Made by a program: the position numbers and the translations under genes
Part shown: positions 8,794 to 16,460 of the stretch, piece after piece
How the letters are laid out: the number at the start of each line of letters is the position of its first letter
How positions within the stretch are numbered: the first letter of the stretch is position 1
Assembly (NCBI RefSeq): GCF_004614185.1
Contig: NZ_SPVF01000253.1
Span: 1-64,000 of the forward strand
Source: Zemynaea arenosa
Lineage (GTDB): Bacteria; Pseudomonadota; Gammaproteobacteria; Burkholderiales; Burkholderiaceae_D
Reading direction: 5' to 3'
DNA: 64,000 nucleotides
Notes under the pieces: generated by a model
Seen by the model: only the letters and a program-made list of their open reading frames with translations
The model's database searches: none
What the model was told of the DNA's origin: nothing

Positions 8794-9546
8794 ATGAGCA
8801 TGACGAGCATGAACAGCGAAACCGTCCTGAAGATCGAAGGCATGAAGGTGGCCTACGGCGGCATCAAGGCCGTCAAGGGTATCGACCTGGAGGTGCGCCA
8901 GGGCGAGCTGGTGACCCTGATCGGTGCCAACGGCGCGGGCAAGACCACCACGCTGAAGGCCATCACCGGGACGCTGCCCGGCGGCTCGGTGGAGGGCGCG
9001 ATCGCGTATCTCGGCCAGCCCCTGAAAAACGCCAAGTCGTTCCAGCTGGTGCAGAAGAAGCTCGCGATGGTGCCGGAAGGCCGCGGCGTGTTCACCCGCA
9101 TGACCATCCACGAGAACCTGCTGATGGGCGCCTACACGCGCGACGACAAGGCGGGCATCGATGCCGACATCGACAAGTGGTACGGCGTGTTCCCGCGCCT
9201 GAAGGAGCGTTCCGCGCAGCTGGCGGGCACCCTGTCCGGCGGCGAGCAGCAGATGCTGGCGATGGCGCGTGCGCTGATGTGCCATCCGACCCTGCTGCTG
9301 CTGGACGAACCGTCGATGGGGCTCTCGCCGATCATGGTCGAGAAGATCTTCGACGTGATTCGCACTGTGTCGCAGCAGGGCATCACGATCCTGCTGGTGG
9401 AGCAGAACGCCAAGCTGGCGCTGGAAGCCGCGCACCGCGGCTACGTGATGGACTCCGGCGCCATCATCATGAGCGGCGCCGCCGCCGACATGCTGCACGA
9501 CCCGCGCGTGCGCGCCGCCTACCTGGGTGAAGAAGAGGCCGGCTGA
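8794..9546 (+). CDS. livF: Branched-chain amino acid ABC transporter, ATPase LivF
   Basis: Second ATPase, pairing with LivG. 250 residues. Walker A GANGAGKTT (44-52), signature LSGGEQQMLAMARAL, Walker B LLLLDEPSMGLSP and LLVEQNAKLAL at the switch. It begins 1 bp after the livG stop, so translation is coupled. An ATG six codons further in (MNSET) could also serve as start. Last gene of the operon, ended by the hairpin at 9564-9616. Confidence 0.95.
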   Translation: MSMTSMNSETVLKIEGMKVAYGGIKAVKGIDLEVRQGELVTLIGANGAGKTTTLKAITGTLPGGSVEGAIAYLGQPLKNAKSFQLVQKKLAMVPEGRGVFTRMTIHENLLMGAYTRDDKAGIDADIDKWYGVFPRLKERSAQLAGTLSGGEQQMLAMARALMCHPTLLLLDEPSMGLSPIMVEKIFDVIRTVSQQGITILLVEQNAKLALEAAHRGYVMDSGAIIMSGAAADMLHDPRVRAAYLGEEEAG

Positions 9547-9563
9547 CCTCTGATCTGCGTCAA

Positions 9564-9616
9564 CGCCGGGGTCAGGCCTGCCTCTCATAGAGGGGGCCTG
9601 ACCCCGGCGTTTTTTT
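9564..9616 (+). terminator. liv operon terminator formed by a GGGGTCAGG repeat
   Basis: Perfect 15-bp arms CGCCGGGGTCAGGCC (9564-9578) and GGCCTGACCCCGGCG (9595-9609), a 16-nt loop that itself holds CCTCT/AGAGG, and seven T residues. It starts 17 bp after the livF stop. The arms share the core of the dispersed repeats at 2.6 and 13.6 kb. Confidence 0.88.
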
Positions 9617-9703
9617 CAAAGCGGTTGTGTCACGTTTCGCAGCCGTTCTGATCCGGCCGGGAGCCCGCAACCGCGGGACCTTGCAGCGATCGTTAAACAG
9701 TAC

Positions 9704-9767
9704 GGGGTCAGGCCCCGGGGGTCCTCTGGGGGTCAGGCCCCGGCTGCCAGAGCTGGGGCCTGACCCC
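9704..9767. repeat. Cluster of three GGGGTCAGGCCCC palindromic units
   Basis: GGGGTCAGGCCCC at 9704-9716 and 9729-9741 in direct orientation, and its inverse GGGGCCTGACCCC at 9755-9767. The inverted copies can pair in alternative ways. Same core as the other dispersed elements. It lies in the gap between the convergent livF and phasin genes, where I see no gene. Confidence 0.75.
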
Positions 9768-9781
9768 GGTTGCGCGGGCGA

Positions 9782-9809
9782 AAAAAAACCAGCGCCGGGG
9801 CGCTGGTTT
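9782..9809 (-). terminator. Intrinsic terminator of the phasin gene
   Basis: Minus strand: AACCAGCGC-loop-GCGCTGGTT followed by eight T residues, about 20 bp past the phasin stop. Confidence 0.9.
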
Positions 9810-9831
9810 CAGGTCGGCTCCGCCGAGGGGA

Positions 9832-10410
9832 TTACTTCTTCGGAGCTGCTTTGGGCGCTGCCTCGGCAGCTTTCTGGGTCGCTTGCGCGAACTGGTTCAC
9901 CGCGGTCGAGACGTTCGATTCAAACGCTTCGATGGCCTGCTTGGTGGTGCGGGCGAACTGCTCGTAGCCGGCGTTGGCATTGCTGATCGAGGCCTTGACG
10001 GCGGCCACGAAGTTCTCGGTGCCGGCCGGCGCGTTCTTGGTCACGTCGTCGATCAGCTGGACCACCTTGCGGTTGGTCTCGGCGATCGCGCCTTCGGCGG
10101 TCTTGGTCAGTTCAGCCTGGGTGCCGGCGGCGATCGAAGCCACCTGGCGGCCGTACGACAGGGCCTTCTCGGCGTTCGGCTGGGCCTGGGCGGCGGTCAG
10201 CGAGAAGAACTCTTGCGGGTCCTTGGCCGACAGCAGTTGGCGCGCGGCGGCCGACGACTCTTCCAGCGTGGCCTTGGCCGCGGTCAGGTGCAGGTCGACC
10301 AGCTTTTCCACGCCCTGGAAGGTGGTGTTCGTCAGCGAGGACAGGATGGCGAACTGGGTGTCGAAACTGGCCTTCGTCGCATTCGAAAACTGCTCGGGAA
10401 TTGCAAACAT
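9832..10410 (-). CDS. phaP: Phasin family protein (PHA granule surface protein)
   Basis: Coats polyhydroxyalkanoate granules. 192 residues, alpha-helical and low in complexity, starting MFAIPEQFSNATKASFDTQ, the typical Burkholderiales phasin N-terminus. The central region SAKDPQEFFSLTAAQAQP is a family hallmark, and the tail is alanine/lysine-rich (AAEAAPKAAPKK). Start at 10410 because GGAGAA sits 6 bp upstream; a start four codons earlier would lose this spacing. It has its own strong promoter flanked by two TGC-N3-GCA sites (see those entries), as expected of a PhaR-controlled gene. Confidence 0.95.
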   Translation of the reverse strand: MFAIPEQFSNATKASFDTQFAILSSLTNTTFQGVEKLVDLHLTAAKATLEESSAAARQLLSAKDPQEFFSLTAAQAQPNAEKALSYGRQVASIAAGTQAELTKTAEGAIAETNRKVVQLIDDVTKNAPAGTENFVAAVKASISNANAGYEQFARTTKQAIEAFESNVSTAVNQFAQATQKAAEAAPKAAPKK

Positions 10411-10450
10411 GTAGTTCTCCAATCAGGAAACGGAATTTCGGTTACAGGAA

Positions 10451-10465
10451 TTGTGCAACGCAACA
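10451..10465. promoter_or_regulatory. Putative PhaR operator 2 (downstream of -10)
   Basis: TTGTGCAACGCAACA: an imperfect palindrome with core TGC-N3-GCA, lying at about +1 to +15 of the phasin promoter. Assignment to PhaR is inference from the core and from the target gene. Confidence 0.5.
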
Positions 10466-10471
10466 CCTCGC

Positions 10472-10499
10472 ATTCTATCGCTGTGGTGAGGCAAGTCAA
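10472..10499 (-). promoter_or_regulatory. Sigma-70 promoter of the phasin gene
   Basis: Minus strand TTGACT (10494-10499), 16-bp spacer, TAGAAT (10472-10477). Transcription would start near 10465, giving a leader of about 55 nt. Confidence 0.75.
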
Positions 10500-10504
10500 G
10501 CACT

Positions 10505-10523
10505 TTTTGTGCGCTGCACAAAA
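10505..10523. promoter_or_regulatory. Putative PhaR operator 1 (upstream of -35)
   Basis: Perfect palindrome TTTTGTGC-GCT-GCACAAAA, core TGC-N3-GCA, directly upstream of the phasin -35 box. Its centre is 56 bp from the centre of the other site. Confidence 0.55.
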
Positions 10524-10641
10524 TGGTGTTGTTCAGCGCTAACTTATTGATTTCCATGAGGAATGCTTGGCCCCAGGCATCAGTGGAACGACCGTGCTAG
10601 ACTGCCATGGTTCCCTCTTCAGCGCGCTCCGTCGTTGATGT

Positions 10642-11541
10642 ATGTCAAACAAAACTCTGATCAATCCTGTTGCGGCGCGAAATTCTGTCCTGTCCCCGGT
10701 GGCTGTGTTCTTTGTGGTGCTGTGGAGCACGGGCTTTATCGTGGCGAAATTCGGCCTGCCGTATGCGCCGCCGCTGACGTTCCTGGTGCTGCGCTGCGGC
10801 GGCGTGGTCCTGGTGCTACTGCCGCTGGTGCTGGCACTGCGCGCGCCGTGGCCGGCGCGGCCGGGGCGGCTGGCGGTGGCCGGTTTGCTGCTCCAGGCCG
10901 GATACCTGGGCGGGGTATGGAGCGCCATCAAGCTGGGCATGCCGGCCGGGGTGACAGCCCTGATCGTGGGCATGCAGCCGATCCTGACGGCGGTGCTGGC
11001 CCCGCTGATCGGCGAGCAGGTGCGCCCGCGCCAGTGGCTGGGACTGCTGTTCGGGCTGGCGGGGGTGGGGCTGGTGGTGTACAGCAAGGTCACGCTGGCC
11101 GGCGTGTCGTCCGCCGCGCTGGCCTGGTGCGGGTTCGCGCTGGTGTCGATCACGGCCGGGACCATGTACCAGCGCCGCTATTGCCCCTCGTTCGACCTGC
11201 GGACCGGCACCGTGGTGCAGTTCCTGGCCACGCTGGCGGTGCTGGTGCCGCTGGCTATCGTGCGGGAGGGCATGGACTGGCGCTTGTCGCACGTACAATG
11301 GACGGGTTCCTTCACGGCTTCGCTGCTGTGGTCGGTGTTGGCGCTGTCGATCGGGGCGCTGTTCCTGCTGTTCCGCCTGATCCGCAGCAGCCAGGCCACC
11401 GAAGTGACCAGTCTGCTCTACCTGACGCCGCCGACCACCGCGCTGATGGCCTGGCTGCTGTTCGGCGAAGCCTTCACCTGGCTGAGCGCGGGCGGGATGG
11501 CGCTGGCGGTGGCGGGCGTCGTGTGCGTTGTCAAAAAATAG
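10642..11541 (+). CDS. EamA/DMT-superfamily transporter
   Basis: Inner-membrane drug/metabolite transporter of 299 residues with about ten hydrophobic helices in two EamA repeats. VAVFFVVLWSTGFIVAKFGL opens repeat 1; repeat 2 ends with TPPTTALMAWLLFGEAFTW, the conserved glutamate-containing loop. The substrate is not predictable. ATG at 10642. The following nitroreductase starts 7 bp after the stop, so the two are probably cotranscribed. Confidence 0.88.
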   Translation: MSNKTLINPVAARNSVLSPVAVFFVVLWSTGFIVAKFGLPYAPPLTFLVLRCGGVVLVLLPLVLALRAPWPARPGRLAVAGLLLQAGYLGGVWSAIKLGMPAGVTALIVGMQPILTAVLAPLIGEQVRPRQWLGLLFGLAGVGLVVYSKVTLAGVSSAALAWCGFALVSITAGTMYQRRYCPSFDLRTGTVVQFLATLAVLVPLAIVREGMDWRLSHVQWTGSFTASLLWSVLALSIGALFLLFRLIRSSQATEVTSLLYLTPPTTALMAWLLFGEAFTWLSAGGMALAVAGVVCVVKK

Positions 11542-11548
11542 GATCCAG

Positions 11549-12244
11549 ATGATTACCAGTACCCAGCAAGAACACGTCGACGCGGCCATCACCTCGCGCC
11601 GCTCGATCCGCGCCTTCCTGCCGACACCGGTGGAGCGCGAAGACATCGAAAAGATCCTGGAGGTGGCCGCGCGGGCGCCGTCCGGCACCAACATCCAGCC
11701 ATGGAAGGTGTACGTGCTGACCGGCGCGCGCAAGGAGCAGCTGTCGGCCGCCATCCTGCAGGCGCACGACGACCCGGACGCGGCCCGCCAGCACACGGAG
11801 GAGTACGCGTACTATCCGCGCCAGTGGACCTCGCCCTACATCGAGCGGCGCCGCAAGGTCGGCTGGGACCTGTACGGCCTGCTCGGCATCACACGCGAGA
11901 ACAAGGCCGGCATGCACCATCAGCACGGGCGCAACTACCGTTTCTTCGACGCCCCGGTCGGTCTGATCTTCACCATCGACCGGATCTTGGAGCAGGGCTC
12001 CTGGCTCGACTATGGCATGTTCCTGGAGAACATCATGGTGGCGGCGCGCGGCCGCGGGCTGGACACCTGCCCGCAGGCGGCGTTCACCCCCTTCCACCGC
12101 ATTATCCAGCAACAGCTCGGTTTGCCAGAGAACGAGATGGTCGTGTGCGGCATGGCGCTGGGCTACGCCGATCATGCCAAGGTGGAAAACTCGCTGATTA
12201 CGCAACGCGCACAGTTGGCAGAGTTCGTGAAATTTGTCGAGTAA
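11549..12244 (+). CDS. Nitroreductase family oxidoreductase
   Basis: FMN-dependent NAD(P)H oxidoreductase of 231 residues. N-terminal SRRSIRAFLPTPVEREDIEKIL and APSGTNIQPWKVYVLTG form the FMN-binding part; MFLENIMVAARGRGLDTCPQAAF and VCGMALGYAD complete the fold. The start at 11549 (MITSTQQEH) follows AGGAT; an earlier in-frame start would overlap the EamA gene. The natural substrate is unknown, nitroaromatics or quinones being typical in vitro. Confidence 0.9.
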   Translation: MITSTQQEHVDAAITSRRSIRAFLPTPVEREDIEKILEVAARAPSGTNIQPWKVYVLTGARKEQLSAAILQAHDDPDAARQHTEEYAYYPRQWTSPYIERRRKVGWDLYGLLGITRENKAGMHHQHGRNYRFFDAPVGLIFTIDRILEQGSWLDYGMFLENIMVAARGRGLDTCPQAAFTPFHRIIQQQLGLPENEMVVCGMALGYADHAKVENSLITQRAQLAEFVKFVE

Positions 12245-12341
12245 CGGTATATTTGGGCGACGGATGAGGTAAACTTTCCGGGAGCAATTTGCGTTACCGC
12301 AAGACAAATTGCCCGACGTTTCGCCGCTTCGAGGATGTCCG

Positions 12342-13451
12342 ATGTTCAAGTTCGCTCCCGCCGCCCTGGTGTTCGCGTCCGTCATGTTGATGGCGGCCGC
12401 CCCGGTCCAGACCGTGCACGCCCAGGAGGCGGCCGAGGCCGTCAAACCGGTCAAGCAGGCCCGCAAGCTACGGCTTCGCAAGAAATCCGCCGCCCCCGTC
12501 GTGATCGAGACCCGCGAGCGCCTGGTGCGCCGGGTGATCACGGTCAAGGGCCGCCGCAGGGTGGTCTACGAGCGCGCCGCCACCGTGCGCGCCGCACCCC
12601 CGGCCATGAGCATGGGCGACCTGGCGGGGCTGAACCTCACCCGCGATCCGCTGGACCTGAAGTCGTCCGTGGCTTTCGTGCTGGACGAGGCCAGCTCCGA
12701 AGTGCTGTTCGAAAAGAACGCCAATGTGGCGCTGCCGATCGCGTCCATCACCAAGATGATGACCGGGCTGGTTGTGGTGCAGGCGCGCCAGGACATGGAT
12801 GAAGTCCTGACCATCACCGAGGACGACGTCGACCGCGAAAAGTTCAGCAGTTCGCGCCTGCGCGTGGGCACCCGCATGACGCGCGGGAACCTGCTGCATA
12901 TTGCGCTGATGAGTTCGGAAAATCGCGCAGCGTCCGCACTGGGCCGCAACTATCCGGGCGGCCGCGCGGCCTTCGTGGACGCCATGAACGCCAAGGCACG
13001 CGAGCTGGGCATGACCGACACGCATTACGTGGACACCAATGGCCTGTCCAGCCGGAACGTCGCCAGCGCGCGCGACCTGGCCAAGCTGGCCATGGCGGCG
13101 CACCAGGAACCGCTGCTGCGCGAGTACTCGACCGACCCGAAGGCTGTGGTCTACGCGGGCAAGACGCCGATGCAGTTCGGGAACACGAATTATCTGGTGA
13201 GCCTGCCGGACTGGAATATCGGTCTGCAGAAGACCGGGTTCATCAATGAAGCCGGACGTTGCCTGATGATGCAGGCGGCGATCGCCGGTCGCAACGTGAT
13301 CATGGTGTTCCTCGACTCCAAGGGCAAGCTGTCGCGCACCGCCGATGCCGGCCGGATGCGCAAGTGGCTCGAAGCGCTGCGCCCGACGGTGCCGACCGCC
13401 GCCGCTGTTCCCGTCACTGCCACTGCCGCCCCGCCGCTCGGCGGGTCCTGA
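12342..13451 (+). CDS. pbpG: D-alanyl-D-alanine endopeptidase (PBP7/8 type)
   Basis: Periplasmic S11-family peptidoglycan hydrolase that cuts D-Ala cross-links. 369 residues. Signal peptide at residues 1-28 (MFKFAPAALVFASVMLMAAA, cut after VHA), a basic linker (RKLRLRKKS), then the penicillin-binding fold with SITK (catalytic Ser135, Lys138), SEN (192-194) and KTG (297-299). It lacks a large C-terminal dacA-like domain, which favours PbpG over DacA/C. Start at MFKFAP because it opens the signal peptide; an in-frame extension upstream is not signal-like. The tail is alanine/proline-rich. Confidence 0.9.
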   Translation: MFKFAPAALVFASVMLMAAAPVQTVHAQEAAEAVKPVKQARKLRLRKKSAAPVVIETRERLVRRVITVKGRRRVVYERAATVRAAPPAMSMGDLAGLNLTRDPLDLKSSVAFVLDEASSEVLFEKNANVALPIASITKMMTGLVVVQARQDMDEVLTITEDDVDREKFSSSRLRVGTRMTRGNLLHIALMSSENRAASALGRNYPGGRAAFVDAMNAKARELGMTDTHYVDTNGLSSRNVASARDLAKLAMAAHQEPLLREYSTDPKAVVYAGKTPMQFGNTNYLVSLPDWNIGLQKTGFINEAGRCLMMQAAIAGRNVIMVFLDSKGKLSRTADAGRMRKWLEALRPTVPTAAAVPVTATAAPPLGGS

Positions 13452-13609
13452 GTGTTCCTCCCCCGGCAGCGCCTCCCGCCACCGGGGACGCCCGCTACCC
13501 CACCCGCTGCTTCATCCGTGGCCCGCTCGCGCCGCCGCAAACAATGCCCGGTTCCGGAAGCCGCTGCCACTCCTTCGTCGCACTTTCCGCTACCCGGCTC
13601 CGACCCCAG
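13452..13609. other. Gap after pbpG, degenerate repeat copy
   Basis: No gene. The last 50 bp (CCGCTGCCACTCCTTCGTCG, CACTTTCCGCTACCCGGCTC, CGACCCCAG) match the end of the 116-bp unit that follows, with about a third of positions changed. It reads as a decayed first copy of the array. Confidence 0.5.
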
Positions 13610-14052
13610 GTTCCCGCGCCGAAGCCGCACCCTGCAGGCGTTTGCGTCGAATCAAAAAGAGGCCAGACCCCGGTAGCAGATGCCGCTACAAAGTCGCGTC
13701 TGACGCTACCGGGGTCTGACCCCAAGTTCCCGCCGCGAAGCCGCGCCCCGCAGGCGTTTGCGGAAAACAAAAACAGGCCAGACCCCGGTAGCAGATGCCG
13801 CTACAAAGTCGCACCTGACGCTACCGGGGTCTGACCCCGAGTTCCCCTACCGGGGTCTGACCCCGAGTTCCCGCGCCGAAGCCGCGCCCTGCAGGCGTTT
13901 GCGGAAAATCAAAAACAGGCCAGACCCCGGTAGCAGATGCCGCCACAAAGTCGCGCCTGACGCTACCGGGGTCTGGCACCCGGTTCCCGCGCCGACGGCG
14001 CGCCCTGCAGGGGTTTGCGGAAAATCAAAAACAGGCCTGACCCCGGTAGCGG
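13610..14052. repeat. Tandem array of ~116-bp units with GGGGTCTGACC inverted arms
   Basis: Units begin GTTCCCGCGCCGAAGCCGCG at 13610, 13726, 13867 and 13983, spaced 116, 141 and 116 bp. The 141-bp interval is a 115-bp unit plus a 26-bp duplication (GTTCCCCTACCGGGGTCTGA then CCCCGA, 13841-13866). Each full unit carries GCAGGCGTTTGCGGAAAATC, AAAAACAGGCCAGACCCCGG, TAGCAGATGCCGCTACAAAG and, inverted, GCTACCGGGGTCTGACCCC. GACCCCGGTAGC and GCTACCGGGGTC can pair across about 30 nt, so each unit forms a hairpin. The last copy is truncated. Not CRISPR: units are near identical throughout and have no variable spacers. Confidence 0.85.
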
Positions 14053-14116
14053 GGAATGCGACTTGCGTGGGCGTGGGGAAACAGCGGGGCGATCCCGGCG
14101 AGGACGGGGAAGGGCG

Positions 14117-14917
14117 TTAGCCGCGCTTGCCGTCGATGGCAAGGCCGGGGCGGTAGCCGAGGGTGGCGGAGATCTGCGTGGCGGTGTTGACCAGGTCTTC
14201 CAGCCAGTCTTCCTGCAGCCGGTCGGCGGGGGCGGAGATCGACAGGCCGGCCACCAGCTTGCCGGAGTCGTCGTGGATGCCGGCCGCCATGCAGCGCACG
14301 CCCAGCTCCAGCTCCTCGTTGTCGCGCGCATACCCGCGCGCGCGCACCAGGCTCAGCTCGCGCTCGAGGCGGCCCAGATCGGTGATCGAATTCTTGTTGT
14401 GGCCAGCAAGGCCGGTGCGCGTCGCGTAGGCGCGGATGGCCTTGGGCTCGTCCACCGACAGGAACAGCTTACCCGTGGAGGTCAGGTGCAGCGGCCCGCG
14501 CCCGCCGATCGCGCGCACCACCTGCATCCCGGAGCGCTCGGAGAACGCGCGGTCGATGTAGACGATCTCGTCGCCCTGGCGCACCGACAAATTCACCGTC
14601 TGCTGCGTCTTCTTGTGCAGTGCACGCATGAAATCCACCGCCGCCTCGCGCACCGAGAGGCGCGACTTGACCACATTCCCCAGTTCCAGCAAGCGCATCC
14701 CCAGCCGATAGGTGCCGGGCTCGACCCGGTCCACGAAGCGCGTCAGCACCATGTCGTTGAGGATACGGTGCGCCGTTGAGGGATGCAGGCCGGACACTTT
14801 CGACAGCTCCTTGAGACTCACCGGATCGGTGTAGGACGCCAGCGCGTCCAGCAAAGCAACCATCCGCTCGATCACCTGGATCGAGGTCTTCTGCGGTTCA
14901 AGGGCTTCGATTTTCAT
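14117..14917 (-). CDS. IclR-family transcriptional regulator
   Basis: 266 residues. N-terminal winged helix (IQVIERMVALLDALASYTDP, then LKELSKVSGLHPSTAHRILN) followed by the effector-binding IclR domain (GMRLLELGNVV, GRGPLHLTSTGKLFLSV, GYARDNEELELGVRCMAAGI). The cysteine in VRCMAAGI is the usual position in the domain. Start taken at ATG 14917 (MKIEALEPQ); a GTG at 14938 preceded by GAAAG is also possible. Divergent from dgkA with about 120 bp between, and no catabolic genes beside it, so the target and ligand are unknown. Confidence 0.9.
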   Translation of the reverse strand: MKIEALEPQKTSIQVIERMVALLDALASYTDPVSLKELSKVSGLHPSTAHRILNDMVLTRFVDRVEPGTYRLGMRLLELGNVVKSRLSVREAAVDFMRALHKKTQQTVNLSVRQGDEIVYIDRAFSERSGMQVVRAIGGRGPLHLTSTGKLFLSVDEPKAIRAYATRTGLAGHNKNSITDLGRLERELSLVRARGYARDNEELELGVRCMAAGIHDDSGKLVAGLSISAPADRLQEDWLEDLVNTATQISATLGYRPGLAIDGKRG

Positions 14918-15038
14918 GATGTGGTTGGTGCGCTGCACGATGTCGAGCTTTCTTTATACCATATTGTGAAAACCTTGAGCAATCCCGCCCGATTGAAGGG
15001 CATAATGGCGTGTTGCATGACGATTTGATACCAAGCGA

Positions 15039-15425
15039 ATGGACCACCCGATCAGCGAATTCAAGAGCAAAAGCGGCCTGCGCCGGATCTTTTCGGCCAT
15101 GTCGTACTCCCTGGACGGCTTCAAAGCCGCCTGGCTGCACGAACATGCCTTCCGGCAGGAACTGGTGGTGGTCGTGATCGGCACGGTGGTGGCGCTGGGG
15201 CTGGCCATTTCGCCGTTCGAAAAGCTGGTGCTGATCGTGGCGCTGCTGTTCGTGCTAATCGTCGAGCTGATCAATTCCGCGATCGAAGCCATCGTCGACC
15301 GCATCTCGCTGGAGCGCCACCCGCTCTCCAAGCGCGCCAAGGACCTCGGCAGCGCCGCCGTCATGCTCGCCTTCATCATCGCCGCGTTGACCTGGGCCAC
15401 CGTGCTGGTCAACCGTTTCTACTGA
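15039..15425 (+). CDS. dgkA: Diacylglycerol kinase
   Basis: Small integral-membrane kinase that phosphorylates diacylglycerol to phosphatidic acid, recycling lipid left from membrane-derived oligosaccharide synthesis. 128 residues with an amphipathic N-terminus, three membrane helices and the active-site stretch ELINSAIEAIVDRISLE, followed by KRAKDLGSAAV. The 3' end overlaps the convergent MarR-acetyltransferase gene by 17 bp. Confidence 0.96.
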   Translation: MDHPISEFKSKSGLRRIFSAMSYSLDGFKAAWLHEHAFRQELVVVVIGTVVALGLAISPFEKLVLIVALLFVLIVELINSAIEAIVDRISLERHPLSKRAKDLGSAAVMLAFIIAALTWATVLVNRFY

Positions 15426-16302
15426 GCCGCTTCTCGAACCAGTGGTCCGCATACGGGTTGTCGTTGTAGGCGGCAATCTCGGCGTAGCCATTGCGCAGGT
15501 ACAGCCGCTGCGCCTCGGCCAGCGTGCGGTTGGTGTCCAGCCGCAGTACCGTCACCCCGGCTGACACCGCCTGCGCCTCCAGGGCGTCCAGCAGGCGTTG
15601 CGCCACGCCGAGTCCACGCGCTGCGGGCGCTACCCACATCCGTTTCAGCTCGCCAACACCGCCATCAAGACGCTTGAGAGCGCCACACCCGGCCGGCTCG
15701 CCGTCGAGACGGGCCAGCAGGAACCAGCCGCGCGGCGGGACCAGTTCGTCCGGTGCGGCGGACACGCTCCGCGCCGGATCGAAGCCGCCCTCAAACCGGG
15801 CGTTCAGCTCGGCCAGATAGGCGTCCAGGCAGGCCCGGGCCTCGGCCCCGGCCGGGTCCACACACGCGATCTCGACTGCTGCCGCCCGCATGAAGCGTTC
15901 CACCACCGTCATGGCATCGAGCAGACGCTGCCGCTGGGACGGCGCCAGCGGCGCCAGCAGGGTGGCCGCGAGGTCCTGCGAGCGGCCGTCCAGGCGTTCC
16001 CATTCCGTCAGTCCGCGCGCCGTCAACTCGACGCGCCGCACCCGGGCGTCCCCGGCCGCGCGGCCGGTTTCCACCAGCCCGTCCGATTCCAGCACCCGGA
16101 GCAACCGGCTCAGGTAGCCAGAGTCGAGACCGAGCCGGCCGCGCAGAGCGCGCACGGTGGCGCCCTCGCGACCGATCTCGAAGAGCAGCCGGGCCTCCGC
16201 CAGCGGCCGCCCGCTGTCCAGGTAGCTGCTGCTGAGAGCGCCGATACGCTGGGTGACGGTGCGGTTGAAGCGGCGAACTTGTTGCAATGCGTTTGTATCC
16301 AC
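15409..16302 (-). CDS. Fused MarR-type regulator / GNAT acetyltransferase
   Basis: 297 residues in two domains. About 1-145 is a MarR winged helix (EARLLFEIGREGATVRALRG, then LDSGYLSRLLRVLESDGLV, with the DARVRRVELTARG wing). About 150-297 is a GNAT fold with the acetyl-CoA loop MWVAPAARGLGVAQRLLDAL and LRLDTNRTLAEAQRLYLRNG. I start at GTG 16302 because GAGGAG lies 6-8 bp upstream; the earlier TTG start would bury that site. A perfect palindrome directly upstream fits autoregulation. The acetyl acceptor is unknown. Confidence 0.88.
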   Translation of the reverse strand: MDTNALQQVRRFNRTVTQRIGALSSSYLDSGRPLAEARLLFEIGREGATVRALRGRLGLDSGYLSRLLRVLESDGLVETGRAAGDARVRRVELTARGLTEWERLDGRSQDLAATLLAPLAPSQRQRLLDAMTVVERFMRAAAVEIACVDPAGAEARACLDAYLAELNARFEGGFDPARSVSAAPDELVPPRGWFLLARLDGEPAGCGALKRLDGGVGELKRMWVAPAARGLGVAQRLLDALEAQAVSAGVTVLRLDTNRTLAEAQRLYLRNGYAEIAAYNDNPYADHWFEKRLSRNG

Positions 16303-16324
16303 GGTCCCGCTCCTCAACGTATTG

Positions 16325-16340
16325 TCTGACTTGAGTCAGA
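16325..16340. promoter_or_regulatory. Palindromic operator upstream of the MarR-GNAT gene
   Basis: TCTGACT-TG-AGTCAGA, a perfect 7-bp inverted repeat 23 bp upstream of the GTG, just downstream of a minus-strand TATATT box. The TGACTTNAGTCA layout is common for MarR-family operators. Confidence 0.65.
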
Positions 16341-16460
16341 GAATATACCAAAATCTTATGCGCGGCCAGCATAAGAGCGCTCGAATATCTTCGTTTCCAT
16401 TCATAAGGGACGCGGCTAATCTCAACGCATCGTTGTTCACGTGCCTTCAAGGAAAACAAT

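Noticed and set aside
5799-8843. A 1014-codon open frame on the minus strand across livHMG
   Set aside because: It is antisense to four clear ABC genes, is rich in His/Arg/Gln typical of mirrored GC-rich codons, and matches no protein family.
13610-14052. CRISPR array
   Set aside because: Repeats are 116 bp and contiguous, with no unique spacers and no cas genes nearby.
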